Source: Sclerodactyla briareus
Lineage: Eukaryota > Echinodermata > Holothuroidea > Dendrochirotida > Sclerodactylidae
Reading direction: 5' to 3'
DNA length: 64,000 bases
Assembly (NCBI GenBank): GCA_026419785.1
Contig: JAODTK010005509.1
Span: forward strand, 186,001-250,000
The notes beneath the pieces were generated by a model. It had not been told where the DNA came from, did not search any database, and saw only the letters and a list, made by a program, of their open reading frames with translations. Below, piece after piece: positions 13,621 through 26,767 of this stretch. A program made the position numbers and the translations under genes. Positions within the stretch are counted from its first letter, which is position 1. Each line of letters starts with the position of its first letter.

Positions 13621-14059
13621 CATGTTTCCGGTTCTTGTTATCAAGACGCGAAATTGCAGCATTCATACTGTGTAGTGTTTAAGGGCGGCCCTTTCGCTTG
13701 ACTCATGAATTCCGCAAGTGCCGTCAAAGAATTGGAGTAACTAGCAGAGGCACTCTCTAGATACTCTATTTGTAGGGAGGGGTTTTCGATATGTCCCCCT
13801 TTTTACATACCAAGGAGTGCTACACTGACTTCAAATTGAGAAGATCGATCTCTCAATTCCCTATGAGGTTTCGTAAAGCTGGTCACATAACTTCCGCACG
13901 CAGTGTAAGCAACTGTACTCAAGTGTTTTGTACATTCATGAACAACAAAAACACAACAACTTTAATCTAACTGGTTACTTTTGATTTTCTTGTTAGTCAA
14001 AAGCATTTGTGGTAGTTATGTGAATGTCGTGGGGGAATGATCAGAATAGATGTCGGCAT

Positions 14060-15012
14060 GAGGCCGCATGTGGGTGGTGTGAGTTGAACGTGGGTTGATG
14101 TCCCATGAGCCCATTTGAAGTTTGCTTACTGAGGGGGATACCCTAGGTACCGCGTAAAAATATTCATGAAGTGTCTATTGTCCCGGGCCCCACCCATACA
14201 CCCATGTTTGGCCCAATGAATGGTATTCGTTGGGCCCCAGATGAACTCCCCATTTTAGGAGTATGTTCCAACGAGCCTCGATAGGGTCCGTCAAAGTTTG
14301 CCCCTATCGGGGCCCACATGGCACCGAGCGACAAACCCTCATGTTCCCCCTAATGGCTGGCCCATCGGCTCACACGGCAGCACATTTTATTTTTTCTGCC
14401 CTTATATGGGCTGTATGTGAGCTAGATGATTGGGCCCCCCTCCTTTCCCCTACTGTTTCAAAAATTTTGACCCCGTCCACTGTCCAAAAACTTCAGCAGG
14501 ATGCTACCCCACCAAAAAAGACGCACTACTAACAATCTATTACAAATCTATATCATTTTAACACCAGTTTCACCAGTATCACCATGTTACATCATTCGTC
14601 CCATTGGAATACCTGTATTCTAATAGACCCCCGTCTCCGAAAAACCCCATAAATTTTCAGAAAAGCCGCAATAGTAGGCAATGTGCTAAGCACATTGTAG
14701 ATTCCTCGAGTTCCTTACTTATCACGGAATATTCAAAACAATTTCTATAGGATGTCTGCAATAATGGCCCCATGTGGGTCTGTTAAGGGTGATTTTGAGC
14801 CCATTAGAAGTTTGCTCAAGTAGGATATACATAGGTACCGCGTAAAATATCCATGAGTGGCCCAGTTTTAGGCCCCGCCCAGCAACCCATTGTTTGCCCA
14901 TGAATGGGGATTCGATGGGCCCGAAGGAAAAATCTGGAAAAAATGGAGCCCACATGGCAGCGGGCGAATAAACATTCATGTGTTGCCGCCACATGGGTTG
15001 CCCACTCCGTCC
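14060..15012. repeat. G/C-rich repeat family (CCATGAGCCCA), copy A
   Basis: A unit of about 700 bases opens with GGGTGGTGTGAG and GAGCCCATTTGAAGTTTGC, contains ACCCATGTTTGGCCCA and ATATGGGCTGTATGTGAGC, and ends near GGATGTCTGCA at 14758. A second partial unit starts at about 14762 and is cut off where the 5.4-kb duplication joins. Related sequence occurs at 19430-20740 and near 40330-40690. No coding capacity is recognised. Confidence 0.65.
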
Positions 15013-16839
15013 CCCTCAGATCCGAGCGACAATACCTTCACATTGCTGATCCTGTTTCATTGCATGAGAAAAGAAGGCCGACACCCACAAAGCTTATATA
15101 TGTCCACTATGATTCCGTGTCATGATCGCTTCATTGGCTATGCATTTTAACCAAACAGCGCTGATGACACAGGACACTCTCCCACGCCTCCCATAGCCGA
15201 CTAATACTATATGATTGAATGCATCTCATGGAGCGAAGACAATAGATGCCATACTTGCATAATTAACTGTCTAGCTTGTAAAGTGGTTCCGAGCATTATC
15301 ATTCCGGCACTATAGAGTACGATTTCTGGAACGACAACCTCTGCTACAAATCGTCCACCTCCTCCAAGGAAACTGATTAGGCCTTAACGCTAACCGCTCC
15401 CCCGACTCCCTACGGTACCAGCGTACCATGAGCTGGGCGCGAACCATGGGTGACAGTCCTTTTGTCCTTTCCACGACTCACTATGTCGACAACTAAGTGG
15501 ACAGGATCTTCCGACGGAGGTCTCGCGTTGGCTCAGAGAGGCGCGGTTAACAATCACGAATCAGGTATCTGACACGTTCCCCCCCCCTCCTTCCTGATAC
15601 CCTGACACAACACACAGTCCCATCGAAACATTTGCTGAATCCAGATCATCTGATTACACAACACTAAACTTCGGACCCAAATCACTGGGAGATTGCCCAA
15701 AAAAGCAGGAACGAAGATGTTTTGCATAGCTACATTTCTGCTAGTTTTGAGTGTCTCCACAAAAATTGGGATTTTTGCTCATTACGATTCAGGTTACGTA
15801 AGATTTCAGTCATCAGCTAGCACAACACGGGCGGTGATGTGGAGGGAGCAACCCTTATAGATTCCGCCGCGGAAAATGGCTCCATAGTGAGGTCATGAAT
15901 CTTTCCAGAAGACTCATAGACTTCTACAACACCGAAAATGGAGAATTTAATGAAAAATGTGCATTTTGAGGCCTAAAATTACCGACGCCACGTTCGCTAG
16001 GCTCATGCGTATGGCGGCTTGTTTGGTATCGCCGCAGACGTTCACAGAACAATCTGAATCCTTACAAATGGGCAAAATCAAAAAAATATCACTAAATATG
16101 CCAAAACTTGGTTGGAGGTTTCAAACAATTCCAAATCAGACCAATATAGTACTTTTCCAGCAGACATGGCCTTTTCCCGGAATTGAGTGAAAGAGGAGAA
16201 TGTCCGATTGCACAATCACGTTTTACGTCGGCTTTCGCCCATATTACCCGCCCATGATTCAGCATCGACAGCGAGCGCAGGAACGAGAAGTCGCACAGGC
16301 TTGGTTTAGAGGCAAATCACCGATTGGTTACAAGGTGCATCCTTCACATATGAGTGAATGAAGCTGATACAAGGTTAACAAAGTCAAACACCTGTTTAAA
16401 CATGCTACGTGGAGGAGGAATGAGGTGGAGTGCGTGGGATGGGTAAACATTGTGGGGTGTGTCTCCCGAGCATGCTTCCTTTCTACTTAACCCTCACACC
16501 CTGCTCTTGATATCGTATAGCATTGTAAAGTCCTGAAACCAACCTATTTGGCGACCATTCTGATAATAATTACGTGTCATTTCAATGGTTCGCATTAATA
16601 TAAATCGATTGCATGGCGTCAAAGGACATGTTTCGAAGCACTCGTCTTATTCGTCCAAGTACGAATAAATATACACAGAAGAACTATGTGAAAATGTAGT
16701 GGAAATGGCGTATATCTTGTAAATATAGCACGTGATTTCCAGGACTGGTGGCTTTAAATAAATTCTGTGATCTCGGAACATGTCTATAGACATAATTCTC
16801 ATCATAATGGGTCTCTATGGCTGAATAAACGTTTGTTGG

Positions 16840-17200
16840 GGCGAATAAACATGTTATTGCGGACATTTTGGACTCCATCTTGACTTTATTGTCACGTGAT
16901 TCACTATAGACGCCCCACAAATTGAATTGAGTTAATTGTTGGACCTCCAACACATACCAATAAACACCACAAGTATCATTCAATTTTGTGGATAAACAGT
17001 CGTTGGGGCGGCCATTTTGGACGCGATCTTGGATTAATGTCAAGTGATTACTAGACCCCCCCCCCATACATTTAGCTTTAGAAAATTGTTGACCTTCAAC
17101 GCCTCCCAATAACCCAAAAGGAACTTTCCTGTTTTGATAAAAACATTTTGGTCGCCATTTTGGACGCCATCTTGGATTATTCAGGACGCTCAAGAGGGTG
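16840..17200. repeat. Tandem repeat with GGCCATTTTGGA motif, copy B
   Basis: Counterpart of 11400-11800, again with three units opening in variants of CATTTTGGACNCCATCTTG near 16863, 17009 and 17155. Confidence 0.7.
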
Positions 17201-17439
17201 ACACAATGTCACCCAGCAGAATCTGAAAAGACCAGAATATATACCAAAATTTTCTAGGTTAGTAGCAAATCCACTATCTGCCGACTCTAGTCTCTTCTAT
17301 CCGACATGCTCAGGATTAACTACTACGTATCACGATCTTGTGTAATGTTTATTTGCTTCCTCGAAACTGTTACTGTTGATGTTCCTGATTGCACTAGATT
17401 CTTTAGCGAAGTAATCCGAGTCTCCACTGGCTTAGTAGT

Positions 17440-18000
17440 ATGTCTCCATCTTCTCTTAGAGCAATCTTCGCTGGAGGCTGTAATTTCCTTTCGCAAACTA
17501 AAGCATTGTAGATTGGGACTACATGTGAAACCATTCTATCAGACCATCATCAAAGCATCCCTCACTTTTATGATAGTCTGTTTTTGGTATATGGCCAGAA
17601 GAAAATAGAGTTAGATCAGAACTATTCGTAATCTGCCTTTAACGCTCCATCGGCTAGATCTTCCAACAATTGACTCTATCTATGCGGAAATTTGCTAAAG
17701 AAAGGTAAATACAATAACGTTCGATGTCACCCATCCCTTTCATACCCTCACAACACAGTAAACAGATCTGGCATTAGAAGGCTGGGTTCCAATCACCAAA
17801 CGAGGCCGTTTTCCCGCAATTCATTTCTTCCGGAAGATATCCCTTGTATAATTTCCTTCCACGCTACTCTCGTGATTTAATGTTTTCTGTTTGTTCAGAC
17901 TTTCTCGAATATATAGATATTGTATTTCGATATTTGTTTTAGTTCCCGTACCGTCCTGGCAGAAAGTCCATTTTTTCTGCTTTTTTTCTTTCAAATGGGA
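17440..18000 (+). mobile_element. LINE 3' end (CR1/L2-like), copy B
   Basis: Counterpart of 12060-12620. Frames read KPFYQTIIKASLTF near 17535 and FRNSFLPED near 17815. AATAAA at 18004 precedes the CTAT tail. More frame slips than in copy A. Confidence 0.7.
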
Positions 18001-18007
18001 CCAATAA

Positions 18008-18105
18008 ATTAACTATCTATCTATCTATCCTAGCTTCTTATCTATCTATCTAAGCTAGCTATCATCTAATCATCTATCTATCTATCTATCTACTATCGCT
18101 CGGAG
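18008..18105 (+). repeat. (CTAT)n tail of LINE, copy B
   Basis: Imperfect CTAT tract directly after the LINE 3' end, matching 12622-12736. Confidence 0.8.
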
Positions 18106-18379
18106 TCTTGCCACGTGACCGAACAAAAGCGCATTGTAACGTCCTGGTAAGCTTCGGGCAAATATGACGAAGGTGTAGGATCAGTTGAAGTGATTAAGAT
18201 TAGTGATTAAGAAACCAATTTTTTTTTTTATCTCTAACATGGCACTCCCATCTTTCACTGAACTTCTCTCCTCTTGCTGTCAAATATGTGCGAAAACGCA
18301 TTACGGTATGTCTGTTCTAACCGGGGACAAATTGACGAATTTCTCCTGGACACGGACCTGACACGTGGATTACATTTTC

Positions 18380-19010
18380 GTGCGTTAATTGTTTGATCAC
18401 AACGGTTCCTGTGTTACTCTTTCGAGGACCTTTTCAGGTAGCACTCCTGAAAACGATGCGAAACCGCGCGTACTGCCATTTTGCACATACCGACGTCTCT
18501 CAGCATGCTTTACCGTCCCGACCAGGCCTGCAATCCCCGCTAAAACGACCCTTTCATTAGCTATTCGTGTTGCCCATTTCTATTTCCTTTCTTTTCTTCT
18601 TTGCTGCCCTTTTTTTCTCTTGCTTCAAGCTACTGTTTCATGAAGGGTTGTCTCTGCCCCTTTATTCGAGTCCATGTCCATAGGTCAAGTTCCCTTTTCT
18701 TCACGGTAGTCAGCAGGTCTTCATCCGACTCATATCTCTGCTGGGTGGGTTGTTCTCTGGACTGTCCTCGTTAGTGATTTGGTCTTTTGTAACGTAATGC
18801 CAAGAGGTTCTCTGAGTCTCTCATTTTCGGAAAAACTGCCCGGATATTCCTCTGTAGCTCAGCCAGTTAGAGTCCATATTCACCGCATACAGGAAGATTC
18901 GAGATGACAGTCCATCATCATACGTACCTGTTTCGAGGGATACGTTTTGGGTCACTCCCGTTCCCCATATAATCATTATGATAGCCATATAACATGTTCC
19001 CGGTTCTCTT
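18380..19010 (-). mobile_element. RTE-like LINE 3' fragment, copy B
   Basis: Counterpart of 12880-13620, recognisable at nucleotide level by CAAGAGGTTCTCTGAG (about 18802) and CCTCTGTAGCTCAGC (about 18849). The coding frame is more broken than in copy A. Confidence 0.65.
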
Positions 19011-19429
19011 ATCAAGACGCGAAATTGCAGCATTCATACTGTGTAGTGTTTAAGGGCGGCCTTTCGCTTGACGTCATGATTCCGCAGTGCCTCAAAAATA
19101 ATTGGAGGTAACTATAACTAGCAAGGCAACTAGCTAGATACTCTAATTTGAGGTGAGTGGTTTCGATATGTCCCCTTTTTTTTAACTAGTACCAAGGGGT
19201 GCTACATGACTTCAATGAGAAATCGATTCTCCAATTCTATATTTTCGTAAAGCTGGTCACATCACTTCCGCAACTTCCGCACGCAGTGTAAGCAACTGTA
19301 CTCAAGTTGTTTTGGTACACATTCGAAACACAAAAACAAAAACAACTTTTTTAGATCGGCTGGTGAAGTGTTGGAAATTTTCTGTTAGTCAAAAGCATTT
19401 GTGGTAGTTCTTGAAATTCGTGGGTGCAT

Positions 19430-20740
19430 GATATGAAGATATTTCTACGCAATGAGGCGCATTGGGGTGGTGTGAGGGTGAAGCGTGGGTGGAATGTCAT
19501 GAGCCCATTTGAGTTTGCTTACTGAGGTGGGATACCCCTATGTTCCCCACCCGCGTAAAAATATTCATGAAGTGTCTATATTTCGGCCCCACCCATAAAC
19601 CCATGGTTTGCCCATGAATGGGTATTCGGTTGGGCCCCAATTAAATCACCAATTTTAGGGATAGGTTTCCAACGAAGCCTTGATCGGGTCCGTCAAAGTT
19701 TGCCCATATCGGGCCACTTGTCAACCGGCGAACAAAACATTCATGTTCCCCCTAATTGGCTGCCCATTCCGGCCTCAACACAGCTCACATTTTATGCCCT
19801 ATGCCCGTATATGGGCTGTATGTGAGCTAGATGATTGGGCCCCCCTCCTTTCCCCTACGGATTCAAAATTTTGACCACGCCACTGTCAAAACTTCAGCAG
19901 GATGCTACCCCACCAAAAAAGACGCACTAACTAACAATCTATACCAACTCTATATCATTTTAACACCAGTATCACCAGTATCACAGTTTATCATTCTTCC
20001 ATTGGAATACCTGTATTCTAATAGACCCCCGTCTCCGAAAAACCCCATACCATTTTCAGAAAAGCGCATTAGTAGCATGTGCTAATCACATGTAGATTCT
20101 CGGAGTTCCTACTTATCACGGAATATTCAAAACAATTTCTATAGGATGTCTGCATAGGCCATGTTGGTAGTTTAGTGTGAAGTTTGAGCCCATAGAGTTT
20201 GTCTCAGTAGGATTACATATGTACCTGCGTAAAATATCCCATGAAGTGCCCTTTTAGGCCCCGCCAGCCACCCATGGTTTGCCCATGATGGGGATTCGCT
20301 GGGCCCCCGATGAAATCTGGAAAAATATGGAGCCCAACATGGCAGCGCGAACGAAACATTCATGTTGCCCACATGGGTGCCCCTCGGCCCCACACAGCAG
20401 CTCATGGTATGCCCATCAGACCTGCACGTGAGCTAGTTGATTGATCCCCCACCCTCCCCACGGCATTCAAAATTCTAGCTACGCCGCCTCAACACTTCAG
20501 CAGGATGGTACACCTCCAAAAAAAAACGCACTAGCTAGCAATCTATTCCAAATCTATATACTTCCAACAGCTAGTAACCAATCAGTCCCTCCTATCGGAA
20601 TACCTGTGTTCTACTAGAACCCCGTCTTCAACAAACCCCATGAATTTTCAGAAAAATGCACAGTAGGCAATGTGGGCTAACCAGATTGTAATTTCTCGAA
20701 ACCTTACTTATCACGTAATATTCAAACAATGTTATATTTA
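19430..20740. repeat. G/C-rich repeat family, two full units
   Basis: Two consecutive units of roughly 600 to 700 bases, starting near 19455 and 20165. Both contain GTGAGCTAG, CTTCAGCAGGATG and, at the end, CTTATCACG followed by TAATATTCAAA or a close variant. The second unit continues past the duplication boundary at 20405, so it is the original right end. Confidence 0.65.
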
Positions 20741-20884
20741 ATAGAGCTATTCGCTCTAAAACATAACGCATCATTTGGATAACCCCTAAATCCCCCAATG
20801 CTGGTATCGATGCAAGATTCCATTCTAACGCTCTTTATAGCACTGTTTTCTCTTTATACACACAATGTCAAGACCTCGTTTAAC

Positions 20885-21310
20885 CCCACAGTGGCGTCAG
20901 CACCTGGGGGGGAGGGGGGGGGCACAGGGCGCCCATACAGTTTCTAGGGGCCACAAAGAATACCTATCTAAGCGGAGCGCGCCAGGGGCTGGCGTCGTAG
21001 CGGACAAGGAAATTTTTGGTTTTGCAAGCCCAGATGGCCGATGGCGTTCCCGGTCGTTTTAGGCTTCATGTACCAAGCTTCAAACATGGCAATTTTGTGA
21101 TCACAAATTTTGTATCGGTGGGAACGTGGGCATTTTTGTCGGACTTCGGTCCTATCGTTGACCGCCTTTACTTATTGGCCAGAATGTTTAGCCATTACTG
21201 CTCCTTCTACTGCCCACAAGTGCGCGCGGAGCGCGCAAATTTTTCCGTATTTCCAGGCACATCTGAAGAAATCAGAATCCCAACAAAAATTTATATTTTT
21301 ATATTTTTAT
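20885..21310 (+). mobile_element. Possible non-autonomous TIR element, left part
   Basis: CAGTGGCGTCAGCACC at about 20890 looks like a transposon terminus and is followed by a G run. A palindromic core GCGCGCGGAGCGCGC lies near 21221-21236 beside AAATTTTTCC, as in other elements of this window. I could not find a matching right end. Confidence 0.3.
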
Positions 21311-24300
21311 TTATTTTTTTAGCCACTTTAGTTTTCCACTGTCTCAACCAATATACGAATGACCCTGATATGAACTTCATGCCATAGATAGCAGGGAACT
21401 TTCCGAGTAGTATAGTTCTCTGGAGAGCTTAATCTGCTCATGGAGAAAACACGCTTTGAAAACCTAAGCAGTCTGATAGGCCTAGGCTCGGCAGTCCACA
21501 TTGCGCGTGGTTGAGAGGGGAAAAAACTGGACAAGAGGCTCATGAATGGTCGGATAATCCAGACGAGGTTGACTGTATTTTAAGGTCAATGAGAATGTTG
21601 TTGTATATTTTCACCTCACAGATATTACAAGCTGAGGCCATGGCGACGCCACTGTTTACCCACAGTAATTAGTTCCGCGTTTGATTTGGTTTTTGGGAGT
21701 GGTGGTTCTATGTACCTGGCGCGATCCTCATGACGGTGGCATTTGGTCATAAACGCCTCCTCCGTGTTTCTATATTAACTGGAACCTCATCAAGCACAAA
21801 AAACGTAACTATCGCAATAGAGCCACTATTCTCGACGATACCCCCTTAGAACTACCGTAGTGGGCCGCGCGCTTATACCGTATGCAGCTTTATATAGCTT
21901 GCGAACTAACTTGAATCTTAGCCCACCCATGCCAGATACTCCTAACCACGTCGGCTGGCAACCTTGCTCCTTTACTATGTCAATATTTACAGGATATGGG
22001 TGAAGGTCTACGTTACGGGCCCCTGGGCCCCTTAACGTAGGGCACATCTGTTAGTTCACTGAATGTACATCCTAATTTCTCATGATCGTTCTTTAAAAAA
22101 ATCTATGAAATCATGTAATTGTGTGTGTGTGTTTGTGTGTTTGCGTGTGTGTGTGTGTGTGTGTGTGTCTGTGCGTCCAGACTTCCATCAGTTTCCGCGC
22201 TGATTGTTCGGGAGTATCATACGGCCATATTGAGAATTCATCAGTAGGTAATCGTTTGAGTATAGCTACGCGCATAATGCCGGACCGCGACTTCAGTCCG
22301 TATAAACTGTTCTACACTGAACAAACAACGTAGGCGGTCAACCTTGAACCTGTTTAACATTCAAGGAACTATTGGCGCAGTTCAGAATACCTTGTTTTGG
22401 ACGAAGATCCCTCCCCTTGACATACGCTATTCTATAGCTGGGTTAAATTATCAGAACATGACGACCTCAGGCAGTCATATCGCGGACGGCTGGCTTTTTC
22501 GAATGTACTCTAGAGTGGAATTGCTTTGAACGCAGCTTGTATGCAGTGCACTAAAACATGGCACCACTGGACATCAAACAATGTCACTGGGACATCATGG
22601 AGACCATTCAATTGGACGCTGGCGATTGTCCATGACCACAAGAGGTCGCTATCAAGAGAATAAATTATAAATAGAGAACATTAGGCTTACCAGTTTTTTC
22701 AAAACACCATTTTAATTCAGACCCTCCATAATCCATTTTTTGCTTATATGTAATGGGTAAAAAAAAATTTGACAAAGTAATCTGAAAATGCTATTAAAGT
22801 AAAAAATCAAGCACTATTTCATTAGAATTATTATCAGATAGGATCACAAATTGTGAAATTTACCGTCACACCGAAGAACCTCACGCTTTCGGCGTATTCA
22901 TCACGTCGTCCTTATCATAAAACAACTTCATCTACCCCTCAATAGTGCTATAATTGCAGGCAGCTCCAACGAGATCCCTTTTCGCTCGAATGACATATTA
23001 ATATTCATTTCCAGTAACCGTCTATTCGTTTGGCCTAAATAAACTTTCCATGTAATTGACATCAACAAACGGCCACAGTGATGGCCTAACCGCAGCTTCA
23101 CGCTCTCCTCTCTACCTGACCTGATGACCACAACGCCCATGAGTAAGGAATCTCTAAGAATTTGGGTGCCTGTTCGTCTCCTTGAACACTGTACATGATA
23201 TGTTATGATTCTACCTTTCGGATTGCTGTCCCAAGTTCCCATGGCCCAACTCGTGAAGGTTACCTTTCTCGTCCTGATAATGCTTGAACTATATATCTGG
23301 TTCTCGTGCAGATACTAATTTCCGCGCCTATTCATTAGAATGGCATGCATAGAGGTATTCTCTCCAAGAGCAGGTGTTGAATAATGTCCTTTGGAGGGGC
23401 CTTTTATCGCGCATTGATAGGGGATAATACTTTGTTCGGTGTAACATGCGTCACATTACATGTTCATGTATGGGGCTAGTTATGATAGACATAATTCAAG
23501 GCTTACATACATATAGATCAATAACCTAGCTAAATATAGGCACGAAGCTATAACATCCGGAAAGGCGTTTCTACGTACTGTAAACTGTGGTACTACTGCG
23601 CCGTCGTTTTAAAATCGCCTGATAACTTGGCTGGTTACTGAACATATGATAGCGTGAATGAAACCTCTGATAGGTCTATCACTATTTCGTACACCGAGCA
23701 CGCCGAAGGCAGTATGATACTGTTGTTCGGAACTTTTCTGGAATTCACAATCGTAGGTGCAAAACCAAGTTCACGTATGATTGTGTGCACTAACAAGCCA
23801 ACCAGCAAATGATGTCAACAAGCCGGTGTTTGCCTAGAGGTATTAAAAAAAACATTAAGGAAAGTCGCTAAAGATACATTGAATAAACAAAAATCTCTAC
23901 ATTATACTTATAACAGTTCCTTACCATTTGCCCGAACAGTAAAGGTAAAAACTCAAAACGCCCCTTTAGGCTAGGATTCCATAGGAAACGTTATGTGGGA
24001 TGGCGTCATAAAGCCTGTCACTCTGAATTAAAAAATAAGGAAAGTGTACTGAGTAAGTTGAGGCGAGGTCTCATGGCGGCAAATAGCATCCCAATGAAAT
24101 AGAACGATCTCTGAGTAGGCAATTCACCAAGTGTACCAATGCGGCTTTGATTCCTCCTCACCGCAGTACGCGAGGAGATTCTATGAGATATCCTTTAAAA
24201 AATTCCACGTCAATAACACCAACGTCTAGACATTCATGGTATTTCCACTTACACCATACAGTTCACATGCCCTATATTTCTATTTCTAAATTTGACCTTC

Positions 24301-24726
24301 TTCGTCAGTCCGCAAACTGCTATCTTTCATACCTATCATATCTATGATCCATCATATCATTCATACCGCACACCACACCCGCACCTATGGACTCCTAGCC
24401 CAATGCAAACGTCGAACAGCGAATATCCTACAGTCAAGCAGTATCTACACAACAATTGCTACAGGTTGCGAAAGGATTCTAGTATTTATCAAACTTAAAA
24501 ACTGTTATGAAGACCATTATTAGTAGATCGCGTATAATACACACTGTGAAGCATATTCGCAAATCATAAAATTGAATAATATACAAAAATGAAAAGACAA
24601 AGATGATTCATTTATTGAACTGAGTAAATAGTCAACCCCATCAACCGTTATAATACAGATCAAGTATTCCAACGGATACAATTTTCATCGAATTAAAGTC
24701 GTGACGTATGGAGCGCGTCCGTACCA
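21311..24726. other. Intergenic, no gene recognised
   Basis: The longest frame is a 104-codon minus-strand one at 22928-23242, not recognised and lacking convincing flanking splice sites. A GT microsatellite is listed separately. Nothing else to annotate. Confidence 0.45.
22120..22175. repeat. (GT)n microsatellite
   Basis: About 50 bases of GT dinucleotides with a few T or C interruptions. Confidence 0.9.
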
Positions 24727-24927
24727 CACTCTTAAAATGTTGTGTACTAGCACACCTAATCCCAGTATTTGTAAGAAATTAACAATCAATTTGGGGTTAA
24801 TCTGCACAATTTGTGTACTTTTCACACAGCGTTCACACGATGTTGTGTAATTCCTACACAATACACCGGGATAGGTGTGCTAGTTGCAACAGAGTTGTGT
24901 GAATTCCACAATACATTCTTAAGAGTG
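24727..24927. mobile_element. Palindromic MITE, copy 1
   Basis: About 200 bases bounded by CACTCTTAAAATGTTGTG at the left and CACAATACATTCTTAAGAGTG at the right, which are imperfect inverted repeats of each other. Inside lie ACTAGCACACCTAATCCC and its mirror GGGATAGGTGTGCTAGT, so nearly the whole element can fold back. No coding capacity. Related copies are at 51706-51874 and 57686-57880. Confidence 0.8.
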
Positions 24928-26767
24928 CAGACTCATCTCCATCTGGACTCCGACCCGTCAGCTATTGGTATTATAGTCACATGATTCAGAATACTGAACG
25001 CGTTACGGATACACGACATCTGATAAGAAAACAAAAGGTTCCAGCCTATCGGTATATTTGCCCCTCTCCACCAAAGTGATCACTATTTCTCTCAGATTTC
25101 TAGATTATTCATTAGGAATCATCCAATGTGCAGGAACAAATTCACCTGTAGGCCGATTGTTTTTTCTATCCAATCCATTCCTTTTATGTAGGATCAACAT
25201 TGTCATTGAGGCCCATGCGGCTCGAAGTATTTATTATTTAATATGCGGGAATTATTCCGTGTTAGGTTCAATATGTCATTTGTTTTCGTCCCAGCTATCA
25301 AAGAGTTCTTTATTTAACTTCCTTCAAGTGGTCAAAAGAATAGTATACAGAACAATTATAACTGGATCTGTTCTATACCAATGGGTAGGGCATATTTTTA
25401 CCAGCCGCCACTCAATCAGATTTCCCCTCCAAATTAACTAGTTGAAAATTTGCATGAATTATGCAGTTAGACGACCTATGACCCCAGAACCATAAGCGCA
25501 CCCTTGGAAACTGTCACAACTAAAGACATACCACATCTACAAACGTTCATGTGAATTCCACAGACTTCATACATTGAAAATGAATTATTTAAAAAGCCTA
25601 AATGTTGCAAAACTAAAACGACCTAAATCAGTAGATACTCCTACGCCCCAAAATACGATCAGTTCATAGTTGCTTTTTATATCGACTAACTGCCCATCAC
25701 CGATGCTGTGTTTTACCGTTTATGAGCTCTCAGGCTAAGTTAGTATGCATTTTTCAGCAAAGTATTATGATCGTTCGGGGCCGGACATAGGGACCGCACG
25801 ACACCTCCTGGACAAGCATCTCCACACAAATTCATCTTGACGGCATCCACCGGTTACGGAGACACACACACACACACATACACAAATGACAAGGGGTCCA
25901 CCCAGTCTCTCTTTGAACGGAGGTTCGGCGAGAAAAACAGAATGGGCAGCAGGAATGCAGACAGTATATTAATGCATTGTACAGTCAATTTAGAGGAAGG
26001 AGTAGAATAAAAAATAGTGAGACATAGAGGAAGGTCCACATGCTCCATCATAATAAACGTTAGGAAGAGAGAGTCATCTCCAATCCATCTGAGTGTCTGA
26101 ATTCGATCCAACACCTCCCACCCTTCCGAAGGTAAAACAGTATTCGGGGCCGTGGACGTATGATACGTACCAGAAATATTCGCGGTATTTTATAATGACC
26201 CGTATGAAAATAGGTAGGTAGCGCACCCTCCCACCCCACCCGCCCACCCCCCCCCCCCCCCCCCTCAAAAAAAAAAAAAAACCGTGAAGTTGTGTGTGGT
26301 CAAGCTTGTGTTCCACTCCTTTTACTCATTGAGTATCTGGATGAGAATTCGATTTCAGAAAATGAAAGGAACAGGATTCACTTACGTGATTTTGCACAAC
26401 CGAACATGCCCCGAACGATTTTTTTTCTCATGTCGCTTGACGGAAGCTTCAATGTTTGTGGTATTTATGTGATATCATATGAAGCCTTGGAAATTTTGAT
26501 TTGAAAACAATCTTAAAACTTGAAGTTAGCAACAATATAGTGCAGTCTGGGTAAAGCCTTTATCAAATAAAAACCTTTCTCAAACTCTGATGACATTTCA
26601 TGAATCTGTACAAATCGGACCAATATGTGAGTAGAATAGAGAATGTAATTCCTGTTTTTTAGAATTTTGGATCAACTCAAATTGATTTTGAAATTGTCAC
26701 GCCTACGCAGTAATGCCCTGTTTCCTGTCTACAGCCAGTCTTGCCATCAGCTACACCCCCACTATTA
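24928..26767. other. Downstream flank of receptor gene, no gene recognised
   Basis: This lies 3' of the receptor stop codon at 26768 and should include its 3' untranslated region. I could not identify a convincing minus-strand polyadenylation signal. A 127-codon plus-strand frame at 25058-25441 is not recognised. A short CA repeat is at 25861-25885 and a C-then-A homopolymer at 26247-26282. Confidence 0.45.
26247..26282. repeat. Adjacent C and A homopolymers
   Basis: A run of C followed, after a T, by a run of A. Homopolymers of this length are prone to length errors. Confidence 0.9.

Larger units (their letters stand above)
9572..15012. repeat. Tandem duplication, copy A (about 5.4 kb)
   Basis: This block recurs immediately downstream at 15013-20405 in the same orientation and the same internal order. 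Matching landmarks include CCTTCACATTG (about 9618 and 15037), the run TCATGATCGCTTCATTGGCT, the GGCCATTTTGGA repeats, a LINE 3' end with a CTAT tail, an opposite-strand LINE fragment, and a G/C-rich repeat family at the end. No host exon is seen inside. A 152-codon minus frame at 9594-10052 is not kept open in copy B, so I do not treat it as a gene. Confidence 0.85.
15013..20405. repeat. Tandem duplication, copy B, indel-rich
   Basis: Same content and order as 9572-15012. Compared by eye, copy B differs from copy A by very frequent one- or two-base insertions and deletions plus fewer substitutions, spread evenly and not sparing any part. That pattern is more like uncorrected sequence than ordinary neutral divergence. 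Copy B runs on into the complete second G/C-rich unit that copy A lacks, as expected if the left copy was added by simple tandem duplication or by misassembly. Confidence 0.8.
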
